From: Euzebyella saccharophila
Lineage (GTDB): Bacteria > Bacteroidota > Bacteroidia > Flavobacteriales > Flavobacteriaceae
DNA length: 64,000 bases
Assembly: GCF_014855495.1 (NCBI RefSeq)
Contig: NZ_JACYFJ010000001.1
Coordinates: forward strand, 124,001 to 188,000
Direction: 5' to 3'
The notes under the pieces were generated by a model that was given only the letters and a program-made list of their open reading frames with translations, searched no databases and was not told the origin of the DNA. The translations under genes were made by a program, and so were the position numbers. How positions within the stretch are numbered: the first letter of the stretch is position 1; each line of letters opens with the position of its first letter. Positions 35,164-44,851 of this stretch are shown piece after piece.

Positions 35164-35835
35164 TTTCTCGTTAATTAGTTTTAGTTAAGTTTTAAAGAAT
35201 AAATCTTCAGGGTTGAATTGTGCAATCGAATACGCAATAAAACCTAAAAGAACTAGGTGAAGATAAGAATTCTGAACATAAATTCTCCTAAAAAACTAGC
35301 AATTTGCTAATTAAATACCTCTGAAACTGATTATCCAGCCACCAAACAACCAAAATCATAGAGACCAAAGTAGACCCTATCAATTTGCGAGCTATGAAAC
35401 AGGAAGGTTTTTTTATTGTTCTCCCGTTGAAAAGACGATGAACAAACAGGCTATTACAAAACAAATAGCGAAAAAACAGAAAAGGACAATGTAGTTATCC
35501 ATAAGTAGGTGTTTTCCTCAAAAGTACTCAAAATCACCTTATACAAATTGAATGAATATTAATTTTCGATGAAATCCACCGTATTAACAATTGCTAATGA
35601 TTTTAATCGATTATAATGTTTTGTTAATCGGAAAGAAGGTCATTCATCGATAAACCACCTGTAGGCTAAGGCCTAACCCCACAATCACATTAAACACCTC
35701 TTTAACAGTTCTTTAAAACTGTCTTGAATAGAGCATTTTTCCTCTTTATAAAGTCACCCGCAAAAATTCTTGTGTTGTAATTTCAATTTGGATCCATCTT
35801 AGAGTGGATAATTAATAATCTAAAAGACAATCATT
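35164..35835. other. 672-base region with one possible small ORF
   Basis: This AT-rich stretch between divergent genes holds the leader of the Gfo/Idh gene, a possible 29-codon membrane ORF on minus (35413-35502), a weak inverted repeat near 35705-35722, and the upstream region of the CsbD gene. I see no RNA gene or mobile element. Confidence 0.5.
35413..35502 (-). CDS. Possible small single-pass membrane protein (29 aa)
   Basis: The frame starts ATG at 35500-35502 and stops at 35413-35415. It encodes MDNYIVLFC followed by a continuous hydrophobic stretch (FFAICFVIACLFIVF) and a short polar end STGEQ. That is the pattern of a tail-less membrane miniprotein. Support is composition only; an AT-rich chance frame is possible. 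Confidence 0.38.
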   Translation of the reverse strand: MDNYIVLFCFFAICFVIACLFIVFSTGEQ

Positions 35836-36021
35836 ATGAATAAAGATCAGTTAGAAGGAAAATGGAAACAGATTAAAGGTGAATTTAAACAGAAATACGG
35901 TAAAGTGACCGGAGACGACCTCACCTTTACAGAAGGAAAGTTTGACGAAATGTTAGGAAATCTTCAAGAGCAGACAGGTAAAACCAAAGAAGAGCTTAAA
36001 GAAGAGATAAGAACTTGGTAA
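35836..36021 (+). CDS. CsbD family stress-response protein
   Basis: 61 residues covering the whole CsbD-like domain (MNKDQLEGKWKQIKGEFKQKYGKVTGDDL...). Highly charged and without Cys, it is typical of general-stress induced cytosolic proteins; the molecular role is unknown. It is monocistronic with a strong terminator. Confidence 0.93.
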   Translation: MNKDQLEGKWKQIKGEFKQKYGKVTGDDLTFTEGKFDEMLGNLQEQTGKTKEELKEEIRTW

Positions 36022-36029
36022 TATGAACA

Positions 36030-36050
36030 GAGCCCCGTACATCGGGGCTC
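36030..36050. terminator. Hairpin terminator between csbD-like and ridA-like genes
   Basis: GAGCCCCG-tacat-CGGGGCTC, an 8-bp perfect stem followed by TTAAAATTTTT, lies between convergent genes and can act in both directions. Confidence 0.85.
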
Positions 36051-36077
36051 TTAAAATTTTTGTAGGCCTATTTCGTG

Positions 36078-36683
36078 CTAATCATAAACCTCAACCACCA
36101 TATCTACTTCAATAGCAATATCACTTGGAAGAGAACCCATACCAACTGCCGCCCTCGCATGTTTGCCCCTTTCTCCAAAAACAGCCACCATCAAATCCGA
36201 ATACCCATTTACTACTTTTGGATGGTCTGTAAAATCTGCAGTACAATTGACCATTCCCTTAACTTTTACAATCCGCTTTACCCTATTTAGATTGTCCAAT
36301 TCTGCTTTTAAAACTGACAGCTGATTGATTCCTGTAAGCCGAGCAGCCTCATATCCCTCGTCAATGCTCAAATCCTTCCCAACTTTCCCAGTAATATTCT
36401 TCCCATCCGGCTTTAGCGGTCCTTTACCTGACAGAAATATAAGATTGCCCGTTCTAACAGCATTTACGTAATTAGCCATGGGGGAAGAAGGGGTACTTAG
36501 CGCAATACCCATTTCTTTTAGCTTAAGCTCGGGGTTGTAATCCGGGTCTATATCTGCGTCTCTTGAAGAAACGGCATCAGGTTGAATGTACTCCTCTTCG
36601 CTAGTCTTATTTTCCCTAAAACAGGACATCACCAAGAAGATACATAGAAAATATAGGGATATAAATGTGAATCTAGATTTCAT
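36078..36683 (-). CDS. RidA/YjgF-family domain lipoprotein
   Basis: The start at 36681-36683 gives 201 residues with a lipoprotein signal (MKSRFTFISLYFLCIFLVMSC). The RidA domain occupies about residues 60-200 (YVNAVRTGNLIFLSGKGPLKPDG ... HARAAVGMGSLPSDIAIEVDMVVEV), and the Arg that anchors the carboxylate in active RidA deaminases appears kept in ARAAVG. Cytosolic RidA hydrolyses reactive enamines and imines; a lipid-anchored form would work in the periplasm. No partner is evident. Confidence 0.8.
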   Translation of the reverse strand: MKSRFTFISLYFLCIFLVMSCFRENKTSEEEYIQPDAVSSRDADIDPDYNPELKLKEMGIALSTPSSPMANYVNAVRTGNLIFLSGKGPLKPDGKNITGKVGKDLSIDEGYEAARLTGINQLSVLKAELDNLNRVKRIVKVKGMVNCTADFTDHPKVVNGYSDLMVAVFGERGKHARAAVGMGSLPSDIAIEVDMVVEVYD

Positions 36684-36820
36684 TAAAAGTGGAAAGTTTG
36701 GTTTGGTAAAATTCAATAGTCAAAACATGAAATTAATGCATTAACTCCAATTAAAATAGTCAAAACCATAAAAAAAGTGCTCGAACACACAATTTTTATT
36801 AATCTAATAATCAGGCACTA

Positions 36821-36828
36821 CAAAATTA
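36821..36828 (-). promoter_or_regulatory. Candidate -7 element upstream of the RidA-like gene
   Basis: Reads TAATTTTG on minus, an exact TAnnTTTG match about 140 bases before the start. It is a motif-only call. Confidence 0.28.
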
Positions 36829-36856
36829 CGATAACCGCATCTAATGTACACACTAT

Positions 36857-37585
36857 TTAATCGAACTTAAGGGTTCCAAAAAATTCTGGACGGTGAAAAT
36901 CCGGTCTTTCCGTACCAACGGCATTCCAAGTGACATAATGTGGTTTGGATGTATCATCGGCACATTTATAGAAGTTAGCTCTAGAGGTTAATCCCTGTAA
37001 ATTAATATTCTTTGTGAAGGTCCATACCTCTATCGGAATCAACACTGTCATTTCCCATGTGTGATTTCCACTTTTTTCTTCAAAAGGCTCATCACCTAAA
37101 CTTGAACTTGTTTTGATGTAGTTTTCAATTACTTCCTTATCCACAAATTGACGTTCTCCCCTTCCCGGGCCATAGGCCAGATGGGTGGTTCCTATACAGT
37201 TAAACTCAAAATTATAATAGTTGCCATTTTGCAAAGGGTCTATAAAGAATTCCACACAACTATCTTTATGGGTTGCAGAATTAGCTTCTGAAAATTGCGC
37301 TAGAATATGGGCTTCCTCTACATAAAATTTAAGCCAAATCTCGTTTTGGTGACGTGCTATTCTAAATTGTACCGTTGGTAGATATAAAAAGGAGTCCCAA
37401 TTAATTGTAGCAATTTTCTGAAGGTCCGTATGCTTCTCCAACAAATCTGAAACCTGTTTCAAATCTCCGTTGGCATTGCTGGTGATTTCTTTTACCATCA
37501 AGGTTTTTCCCTTATTCATTTCTGTTTGTGACATGGTTTTCATTTGTATTAAAAGGGCCGAAAGGACGAAAATTCTAACAATCAT
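36857..37585 (-). CDS. Exported CBM9-like carbohydrate-binding protein
   Basis: 242 residues with a short N-terminal hydrophobic signal (MIVRIFVLSALLI...). The core (LPTVQFRIARHQNEIWLKFYVEE, DSCVEFFIDPLQNGNYYNFEFNCIGTTHLAYG, WEMTVLIPIEVW, LTSRANFYKCAD ... FHRPEFFGTLKF) is the family-9-like carbohydrate-binding fold common in Bacteroidota secreted proteins. It lacks an attached enzyme. It is probably periplasmic or surface-exposed, with unknown ligand. Confidence 0.82.
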   Translation of the reverse strand: MIVRIFVLSALLIQMKTMSQTEMNKGKTLMVKEITSNANGDLKQVSDLLEKHTDLQKIATINWDSFLYLPTVQFRIARHQNEIWLKFYVEEAHILAQFSEANSATHKDSCVEFFIDPLQNGNYYNFEFNCIGTTHLAYGPGRGERQFVDKEVIENYIKTSSSLGDEPFEEKSGNHTWEMTVLIPIEVWTFTKNINLQGLTSRANFYKCADDTSKPHYVTWNAVGTERPDFHRPEFFGTLKFD

Positions 37586-37709
37586 AAATGCACTTACTTA
37601 ATATCCGAAGGTACTTAAATAATAAGTCAATTTTATCTTAGGATTTACACCAAGGACGAAGATACCGCCTCACTGATGTACACGGTCATGTGATAAAAGA
37701 TATTCTGAC

Positions 37710-39548
37710 TTAAATCTCTAGAATTTCTGGGACGCTTGGTTCTTGATAGATTTTCGCTACCCAATCTTTACGTTGCGTCAATACGGCCCGTTGATTGATA
37801 GAACCCTTTTCAGTGACTTCCCCCCTTTTGGCACTAGGCTCAAAATTGGCAATCAAGGCTCTTTTGATAAAGGTGGAAGCGCCGGTATTTCGTTTGAAAA
37901 TGGCCGTCATCACCTCAATCAATCGTAAAGGTAGTTCTTCTAAAGTCATTTGCTGGCGCATGTTCGCATCCAGAAATAGTAAGGCCCCTACAAAACTTTG
38001 GTCGTAACCGGTAAGCACCACGTCTTTTATAAGTCCGTTTGACTCATTCATCAACTGGGTACGAAGTAAACCCACATTTACCCAAGTGCCGGTATTCAAT
38101 TTAAAATTTTCGGTGATGCGCCCATCAAAGACCAACCCTTGGTTCGCATCTTCAACATCCTGGAGTTTTAAGGCATCACCGCTTTTAAAATACCCTTCTT
38201 CATCAAAGGCATTTTCTGTCTGTAGATCATCTCGCCAGTAACCTGGTGTCAAATTCGGACCTTTAAAGCGTACTTCAAAAGCATCATCACAAGGCATTAA
38301 TTTGGCACTGATTCCCGGTACGGGAACCCCTAAATTTCCTGATAATTGATCATACCGGGTATTGAACATGGTCGACGGACAAGCTTCGGTCATACCATAT
38401 CCGGAAGAAATCAAAATTCGCTTCCCTACCGTCCGCATGGCAAGCGCGTCCAATCGATCACGCACGTGCTGCGATAAACTGGCGCCTCCGAAGAACAACA
38501 TTTTCAGCTTGCTGAAAAATAAGGAACATAAAGCCTCGTCTCGGTCTAATTGTACCACCAGCTCTTCAAAACCCTTGGGTACGTTAAAATATACGGTGGG
38601 TGCAATTTCCCTTAAATTTTTAACGGTGATTTCAGTGCCCGCTGGAGTAGGGTTTCCCTCATCGATATATAAAGTACCACCATTGTAAAAAACGAGTCCG
38701 AAATTATGATTGCCCCCAAAGGTGTGGCTCCAAGGCAGCCAATCGATTAGGTGCAGTCCCCCATTGGACATAAAGGGATATGTTTGTGTTATCTGCTGCA
38801 AATTACAGCTGAGATTCCCCTGCGTATTGATGACCCCTTTGGGCATACCTGTAGACCCAGAGGTAAACAATATTTTTGCTATGGTATGTTCAGTAAGCGC
38901 TGCATGGGCTTGCTGCACGGACTTTGTAGGAGGTACGCCGAGCAATTCATCAAATAAAACGGCCCCGGTCACCGCGTTTTCCGCTACGACCAAGGGGGTA
39001 TCGCCCAAAATTGCGTTCAGTGCATTTTGATAGCGCTGTCCATCTTGAGCAAAGACCAAGCCCGGGGTCAATAACTCAATGCAATGCTTCAGTTTTTTAT
39101 AATCTTTAGATTTTAAGGAGTAGGCCGAACTTATAGCCGAAAACGGAATACCCACGTGTTGGGCCGCCAAGGCCAAAAGGGCATGCTGCCAGCTATTGCC
39201 TGAAAGTACCACCACGGGGTGGTCTTTATCGGCACCACTATCGAGCAAATATTGTGCTACCGACAGCATTCTTTTCCAGACCTCAGCGTAGGTCAGGCGA
39301 TACCAATTTCCATCGGCATCACGTTGGGCCAATAAGGTTTTCTCAGGATTTTTATCCGTCCAATAACATAGTCGCTCGGTTATTTTTTCAGGATAGGACT
39401 CCAAAGGCAGCCTCGAGCGCAATAAAATACTGCCGTCGCTTCTAGTGGTTTTCTCGATGTCTATGGCGGCAGTCGGAACTTCTAAGTAGGCGATATCTTG
39501 TTTGGTTTCCAAAAATGGGATGTTATTTAGCGGCCATGCGAATGGCAC
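37710..39548 (-). CDS. Feruloyl-CoA synthetase-like AMP-binding enzyme
   Basis: A 612-residue adenylate-forming ligase. The ATP loop [14 protein letters not shown] (about residues 225-238), [13 protein letters not shown], and a family-typical [16 protein letters not shown] segment near the C-terminus fit the feruloyl-CoA synthase branch rather than general acyl-CoA synthetases. The reaction is ferulate (or related phenolic acid) + CoA + ATP. Base composition is clearly richer in GC than flanking genes. The start overlaps the end of the upstream SDR gene by 26 bases, so they form one transcript. A matching enoyl-CoA hydratase/aldolase is not in the window. Confidence 0.82.
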   Translation of the reverse strand: MPFAWPLNNIPFLETKQDIAYLEVPTAAIDIEKTTRSDGSILLRSRLPLESYPEKITERLCYWTDKNPEKTLLAQRDADGNWYRLTYAEVWKRMLSVAQYLLDSGADKDHPVVVLSGNSWQHALLALAAQHVGIPFSAISSAYSLKSKDYKKLKHCIELLTPGLVFAQDGQRYQNALNAILGDTPLVVAENAVTGAVLFDELLGVPPTKSVQQAHAALTEHTIAKILFTSGSTGMPKGVINTQGNLSCNLQQITQTYPFMSNGGLHLIDWLPWSHTFGGNHNFGLVFYNGGTLYIDEGNPTPAGTEITVKNLREIAPTVYFNVPKGFEELVVQLDRDEALCSLFFSKLKMLFFGGASLSQHVRDRLDALAMRTVGKRILISSGYGMTEACPSTMFNTRYDQLSGNLGVPVPGISAKLMPCDDAFEVRFKGPNLTPGYWRDDLQTENAFDEEGYFKSGDALKLQDVEDANQGLVFDGRITENFKLNTGTWVNVGLLRTQLMNESNGLIKDVVLTGYDQSFVGALLFLDANMRQQMTLEELPLRLIEVMTAIFKRNTGASTFIKRALIANFEPSAKRGEVTEKGSINQRAVLTQRKDWVAKIYQEPSVPEILEI

Positions 39549-40290
39549 CGTCCAAACGGATGGTCTCCCCGTTCAGCATTTGATTTTCGATAATTTGTTG
39601 GGCCAATTGGGCGTATTCTTCGGGTTTTCCTAAGCGGGAAGGAAAAGGCACCTGTTGCCCTAACGATTCTTTGACTTCCTCCGAAAAGCCCATCAACAAA
39701 GGGGTTTCAAAAGTACCGGGCGCAATGGTCATCACCCGAATCCCAAAGCGGGCCAATTCGCGTGCTATCGGTAGCATCATGGCTATAATGCCGCCTTTGG
39801 AAGCCGAATAAGCCGCCTGCCCAATTTGTCCTTCATAGGCAGCCACCGAGGCGGTATTGATGATGATGCCACGCTCTCCACTTGCTTCAGGCTCGTTGTT
39901 CTGAATGGCCTCCGCTGCCAATCGCAAAACATTAAAGGTTCCGATCAAATTGATTTGGATCACCTTTGAAAAAGTTTCAAGCCGGTGTACGCCGTTTCTA
40001 CCCAAAACCCGTTCTCCTGGACCAATGCCCGCACAATTAATGGCACCGTGCAAAGCTCCAAAATGAGCTAAGGCCTTGGCTATGGTTTGTTTTACATTTT
40101 TTTCGTCGGTAACATCGGTTTTAAGAAATAGGGTGGCCGCCCCCAATTCTTCTTGGGCTTGTTTACCAGCAGCTTCGTTTACATCGGCAAGCACGGCATT
40201 GCCGCCTTTGCTTACAATCATTTGGGCCGTGGCCAAACCCAAACCCGAGGCCCCGCCAGTAATTAAAAAAGTCTTGTTCTCTATTTGCAT
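39523..40290 (-). CDS. 3-hydroxyacyl-CoA dehydrogenase-like SDR
   Basis: A 255-residue classical [15 protein letters not shown] (about residues 10-21) binds [14 protein letters not shown] follows, the catalytic YSASKGG lies near residue 160, and [12 protein letters not shown] after it. The overall sequence resembles the type-2 3-hydroxyacyl-CoA dehydrogenases (HSD17B10-like). It shares the higher GC of the ligase it precedes and overlaps. Together they could run the first oxidation steps of a CoA-linked side-chain breakdown. Confidence 0.85.
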   Translation of the reverse strand: MQIENKTFLITGGASGLGLATAQMIVSKGGNAVLADVNEAAGKQAQEELGAATLFLKTDVTDEKNVKQTIAKALAHFGALHGAINCAGIGPGERVLGRNGVHRLETFSKVIQINLIGTFNVLRLAAEAIQNNEPEASGERGIIINTASVAAYEGQIGQAAYSASKGGIIAMMLPIARELARFGIRVMTIAPGTFETPLLMGFSEEVKESLGQQVPFPSRLGKPEEYAQLAQQIIENQMLNGETIRLDGAIRMAAK

Positions 40291-40473
40291 AGGTCATGTA
40301 CGGCTAACTGAAAATCTGGGTGCTTGCAGTAGCCCGTGTTTTAATTTCTAACACGAATATAAGGATATCCGTTGGGACAGCTACCGGAAAAATACATGCT
40401 GCATTTAATTAAAAACATTTATTTCATTGAAGTTTAGTAACTTGTAAGAGACTCAGCAACACTTTAACATCAT

Positions 40474-41838
40474 ATGAAACGGAAACAGTTCATTAAGACT
40501 ACCTCAGCGGCCGTTGTAGGTAGTATGCTTACCCCCATGGTTTCTTGCAAAACTGAAAAAAAACCTACCCCAAAAACAAAAGGATCCATGCAAAGAACCA
40601 ACTGGGCGGGTAATTATACGTATAAAGCAAAGCACATTCACGAACCTAAATCGGTAACGGAAATACAGGACCTGGTTAAAAATTTGGATGTTCAAAAGGC
40701 GTTGGGCTCCACACATTGCTTTAATGATATTGCGGATAGTCCCAAAAACCAAATTTCCACCAAACACCTAAACAAGGTAATTGAAATCAATAAAGAAAAT
40801 AAAACAGTACGGGTAGAAGCCGGTGCCCGATATGGGGATTTTGCCGAAATGTTACACGAAAAAGGGTTCGCCCTTCATAATTTAGCCTCCCTACCCCATA
40901 TTTCCGTTGCAGGTGCCTGTGCCACTGCCACTCACGGTTCCGGTGTGAACAATAAAAATCTTGCCGGTCAAGTAGTATCCATAGAATTGGTAAAACCAGA
41001 TGGCAGCCTAGTTGAGCTTAGTAGGGAACATCCAGATTTTGGAGCTGTAGTAGTTGGCTTAGGTGCCTTTGGCATTATCACTACGCTAACCCTCATGCTA
41101 CAGGATGCTTTTGATGTTCAACAGAATGTTTTTCTTGACCTTCCCTTGGAATCTTTAAAAAGCAATTTTGAAAAAATCATGCAAAGTGGCTATAGCGTGA
41201 GTCTTTTTACCGATTGGATGGACAACAAAGTAAGCGAGGTTTGGATCAAACGTACTTTTACTCCGGATATGACCGATTTGGGAACGAATTTTTTTGGAGC
41301 GGTGCCGGCCACAAAAAATATTCACCCCATAGTAGCCCTAGATGCCGTAAACTGCACGGAACAAATGGGAGTTCCCGGACCTTGGTATGATAGGCTGCCC
41401 CATTTTAAAATGGGCTTTACCCCTAGCGCCGGCGAAGAACTGCAATCTGAATATTTTATTCCTAGGGAGCATGCGGTTGATGCGATATTGGCCATAGAGA
41501 AAATGAAGGATGAAATTTATCCGCATATACTTATCTCTGAAATTAGGGCCATTGCGGCAGATGGTTTTTGGATGAGCCCCTGTTATCAACAAGACTGTAT
41601 TACCATTCATACCACTTGGCAGCAAAAACCTCAGGAAGTAATGGCTTTGTTACCTAAGGTTGAAGAAGCCCTTGCTCCATTTAACGCCAAGCCGCACTGG
41701 GGCAAATTGTTTTCCCTAGATGCTAAAACCTTGCAGGCAAGATACCCCAAGTACAAAGATTTTATAGCGCTGGCCAAAAAATACGACCCGCAGGGCAAAT
41801 TTAAAAACAGTTATTTAACCGAACATATCTATGCATAA
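40474..41838 (+). CDS. FAD-linked alditol/xylitol oxidase-like flavoprotein
   Basis: 454 residues. The N-terminus is Tat-like but with a single Arg (MKRKQFIKTTSAAVVGS) and a lipobox MVSC at Cys25. A PCMH-type FAD domain spans about 55-230, with H81 in ALGSTHCFNDIADS aligning with the covalent FAD His of alditol oxidases. It also has VEAGARYGDFAEML and GACATATHGSG. An ALO-type C-terminal domain follows, ending DPQGKFKNSYL. It is likely a periplasmic polyol oxidase; the actual polyol is unknown. It precedes a molybdenum hydroxylase pair by about 150 bases. Confidence 0.85.
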   Translation: MKRKQFIKTTSAAVVGSMLTPMVSCKTEKKPTPKTKGSMQRTNWAGNYTYKAKHIHEPKSVTEIQDLVKNLDVQKALGSTHCFNDIADSPKNQISTKHLNKVIEINKENKTVRVEAGARYGDFAEMLHEKGFALHNLASLPHISVAGACATATHGSGVNNKNLAGQVVSIELVKPDGSLVELSREHPDFGAVVVGLGAFGIITTLTLMLQDAFDVQQNVFLDLPLESLKSNFEKIMQSGYSVSLFTDWMDNKVSEVWIKRTFTPDMTDLGTNFFGAVPATKNIHPIVALDAVNCTEQMGVPGPWYDRLPHFKMGFTPSAGEELQSEYFIPREHAVDAILAIEKMKDEIYPHILISEIRAIAADGFWMSPCYQQDCITIHTTWQQKPQEVMALLPKVEEALAPFNAKPHWGKLFSLDAKTLQARYPKYKDFIALAKKYDPQGKFKNSYLTEHIYA

Positions 41839-41994
41839 ATAGCACGTCAGAAATTGAATTTAAAAGAATATTATAGAGCGGTTATGCTTATTCAGTGAAA
41901 CAGCAGCACTATTTTAACCAACATCAATACTTTAAGACCAGTCTTACCCTATTTGTTATGGGAAATTCATAATTTCAATCAAAACTTTTCAATC

Positions 41995-42456
41995 ATGGCT
42001 TCATTCAACTTAAAAATCAATGGTACCACCCTAGAAGTGGAAGCAGATCCAAGTACGCCCATGCTTTGGGTATTGCGGGATCACCTAAAATTAGTAGGAA
42101 CCAAATTTGGTTGCGGCATTGCCCAGTGCGGTGCCTGCACCGTACATTTGGAAGACAATGCAGTACGTAGCTGCCAATTGCCCGTATCGGCCGTTGGGGA
42201 CCAGAAAATAACAACCATAGAAGGACTTTCGGAGAATGGTGACCACCCAGTTCAAAAGGCATGGCTGGAAGTAGATGTTCCCCAATGTGGTTACTGCCAA
42301 GCAGGGCAGATCATGACGGCCTCGGCTTTTTTAAAGAACAACCCAAACCCTACGGATGAGGAAATCTCTACGGCCATGAACGGTAATATTTGCCGCTGTG
42401 GAACGTATACCAGAATCAAGAAAGCGGTAAAATTGGCGGCCGCAGACTCCAAATAA
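41995..42456 (+). CDS. 2Fe-2S subunit of molybdenum hydroxylase (IorA type)
   Basis: 153 residues from the ATG at 41995 ([15 protein letters not shown]); an upstream in-frame ATG only adds a non-conserved leader. The plant-type cluster ligands are C40, C45, C48 and C60, and the second all-helical domain supplies C98, C101, C133 and C135. It passes electrons from the molybdopterin subunit. The large subunit starts 34 bases later. No FAD subunit is adjacent, which is typical for isoquinoline/aldehyde oxidoreductases that reduce a cytochrome. Confidence 0.92.
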   Translation: MASFNLKINGTTLEVEADPSTPMLWVLRDHLKLVGTKFGCGIAQCGACTVHLEDNAVRSCQLPVSAVGDQKITTIEGLSENGDHPVQKAWLEVDVPQCGYCQAGQIMTASAFLKNNPNPTDEEISTAMNGNICRCGTYTRIKKAVKLAAADSK

Positions 42457-42490
42457 GCCTGTACCTCAACTACTCTAAAACCTAGAAAAA

Positions 42491-44716
42491 ATGACACTCG
42501 TAAAAACTAAAATAGGCAGACGCTCCTTTATAAGAACTTCGGCCCTTGCCGGAGGAGGAATGATGGTGGGCTTTAGCTGGCTGGCATCGTGTAAAATGAC
42601 CCCAGAGCAAGTAAATAACCTGCCCAAAGAATGGTTCGACATCAATGGCTTTTTAAAAATTGCGGATAATGGTCTGGTTACCATAATGAGCCCCAATCCA
42701 GAAATTGGCCAAAACGTAAAAACGGCCATGCCCATGATCGTGGCAGATGAATTGGATGTGGACTGGAAGGATGTGATCGTAGAACAGGCACCTTTAAATC
42801 TAGATGTCTTTCAGCGTCAATTGGCCGGTGGCAGCCAATCTATCAGGCATGGTTGGGAAGGTCTCCGCATGGCAGGAGCCACAGCACGAAAAATGCTGAA
42901 ACAGGCCGCAGCTAAAGCATGGGAAGTACCAGAAGCGGAAATTAGCACGGCAATGGGAAGGTTGGAGCACAAGGCCAGTGGTAAATCGGCTGGTTATGGC
43001 GAAATGGCATCCGCTGCGGTGCAGGAAGAAAAACCGGATGAAGCCCCGGAATCCATTGAGGCACCAGAAGAGGTAGAACTTAAAAGTATCGATCAATTTA
43101 CCATTATTGGAACGGACCGCAAGAATGTGGACGGACCCAACATCATAACCGGAAAGCCTCTTTTTGGAATAGACATCTATGAAGAAGGCATGTTAACGGC
43201 GATGATCGTACACCCACCAGCATTTGGGCTTACCTATAAATCCATGAATGCCGATGAAGCCAAAGGCATGCCAGGAATTAAAGATATTTTTCATGTAACC
43301 GTATATCCGGAAGATGCGGAAAAGCAATGGAGTGACGGTGGTGGAATCCCAGAGCTGGTCGCCATTGTTGGGGAAAGTACCTGGCAGTGTATGCAGGCGA
43401 AGAAAGCATTACAAGTAGAATGGGACACCCCCGAAGCACTGGAAAGCACCAAAAGCTACGGAGATGATCTTAGCAAATTATTGGAAGCACCGGTTGAAAA
43501 ACCGGCGCGTGCAGATGGAGATTTCAAAAAAGCCTTTGCAGGTGCCTCCAAAACTATAGAACGCACCTACACCGCGCCGTTTTTAGCACATAACACTATG
43601 GAGCCCATGAACTTTTATGCCAATGTAACGGCAGACAAAGCGGTTTTAAAGGGCCCCATTCAAACACCTGAATTCTTAGAGAAGACCCTCGCGAGCGTCT
43701 TAAAAATGCCACTAGAAAAAATTGATATAGACATGACCCGTATGGGTGGCGGTTTTGGCCGTAGACTATATGGCCACTTTGGTGTTGAAGCTGCCGTAAT
43801 TTCCCAAAAGGTGGGCGCTCCTATCAAATTAGTCTATAGCCGTGAAGATGATATGACCCAAGGAACCTATCGCCCTGCCTATAAAGTGAATTTTAAGGCC
43901 GGACTTGATGCCAATAATCAATTGATCGCTTGGTACGTTAAAGGGGTGGGTACCAATGACGACCTTATTTTTGAAAACCGATTTCCTGCTGGTGCGGTAG
44001 ACAATTATTTAGCGGAAAAGAACAGTCTAAATACCAAGATTACAACCGGAGCTTGGCGCGCTCCGCGTTCCAATTTTATCGCTGGCGCGGAACAATCTTT
44101 TATGGATGAAGTAGCGGAACTGGCCGGAAAGGACCCTATAGAGTTTCGTTTGGAACTGTTTGAACGGGCTACTTCCAACCCAGTGGGCGACCCGGAAAAG
44201 AATGATTATGACCCACAACGATATGCCGGAGTATTAAAACTGGTCAAGGAGAAAAGTAATTGGGGCAATGGGGATAAAGCTAGGGGCGTAAGTGCCTATT
44301 ATTGCCACAACTCCTATGTGGCTCAAGTTCTTGATTTAAATATGAACGGCAACCAGCCCCAGGTAGATGAGGTTTGGTGTGCGGTGGACTGCGGAATTGT
44401 AATCAATCCCATAAGTGCGAAGAATCAAATTGAAGGCGGAATTATAGATGGTATAGGGCACGCCACTTTTTCTCAAATGACCTTTGAAAACGGCGCACCC
44501 CAACAGCAAAATTTTAATGATTACCGTCTTATCAGACATTCTGAAGCACCAAAAGCCATACACTCCTATTTTATAGATAACGGCATAGACCCAACCGGTT
44601 TGGGAGAACCTTCACTACCACCCATAGTTGCCGCTTTGGCAAATGCCATGTACAAGGCTACGGGTAAGAGAGTATATAACCAACCATACATTCTGGAAAA
44701 GGAAGTGGTAGGATAA
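42491..44716 (+). CDS. Molybdopterin subunit of xanthine dehydrogenase family (IorB type)
   Basis: 741 residues with a twin-arginine signal (GRRSFIRTSALAGGGMMVGFSWLASC, with a possible lipobox). The aldehyde oxidase a/b hammerhead begins near residue 215 (KPLFGIDIYEEGMLTAMIVHPPAFG). RMGGGFGRRLYGHFGVEA and the catalytic Glu in GLGEPSLPPIVAALANA near the C-terminus are kept. Together with the iron-sulfur protein it oxidises an aldehyde or N-heterocycle in the periplasm. The substrate is unknown. An unusual Glu/Pro-rich linker (about 175-200) precedes the hammerhead. Confidence 0.9.
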   Translation: MTLVKTKIGRRSFIRTSALAGGGMMVGFSWLASCKMTPEQVNNLPKEWFDINGFLKIADNGLVTIMSPNPEIGQNVKTAMPMIVADELDVDWKDVIVEQAPLNLDVFQRQLAGGSQSIRHGWEGLRMAGATARKMLKQAAAKAWEVPEAEISTAMGRLEHKASGKSAGYGEMASAAVQEEKPDEAPESIEAPEEVELKSIDQFTIIGTDRKNVDGPNIITGKPLFGIDIYEEGMLTAMIVHPPAFGLTYKSMNADEAKGMPGIKDIFHVTVYPEDAEKQWSDGGGIPELVAIVGESTWQCMQAKKALQVEWDTPEALESTKSYGDDLSKLLEAPVEKPARADGDFKKAFAGASKTIERTYTAPFLAHNTMEPMNFYANVTADKAVLKGPIQTPEFLEKTLASVLKMPLEKIDIDMTRMGGGFGRRLYGHFGVEAAVISQKVGAPIKLVYSREDDMTQGTYRPAYKVNFKAGLDANNQLIAWYVKGVGTNDDLIFENRFPAGAVDNYLAEKNSLNTKITTGAWRAPRSNFIAGAEQSFMDEVAELAGKDPIEFRLELFERATSNPVGDPEKNDYDPQRYAGVLKLVKEKSNWGNGDKARGVSAYYCHNSYVAQVLDLNMNGNQPQVDEVWCAVDCGIVINPISAKNQIEGGIIDGIGHATFSQMTFENGAPQQQNFNDYRLIRHSEAPKAIHSYFIDNGIDPTGLGEPSLPPIVAALANAMYKATGKRVYNQPYILEKEVVG

Positions 44717-44740
44717 TTGTATTCGGATGGCAAGATGAAA

Positions 44741-44772
44741 AAATGGGCAAAGGAAAATTCCTTTGCCCATTT
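44741..44772. terminator. Long hairpin terminator
   Basis: AAATGGGCAAAGGAA and TTCCTTTGCCCATTT form a perfect 15-bp stem 24 bases after the molybdopterin subunit gene, followed by TGTTTTG. Confidence 0.8.
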
Positions 44773-44851
44773 GTTTTGAACTTTATTTTATAATCTTCCA
44801 AAAAAAGCGGAAAGTTAGCCTTTGTCATTTATTGCCTTATGCCATCTCCCC

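Noticed and set aside
38362-39030. Two plus-strand frames of about 107 codons opposite the feruloyl-CoA synthetase
   Set aside because: They are antisense shadows of a GC-richer gene with no signal, motif or promoter.
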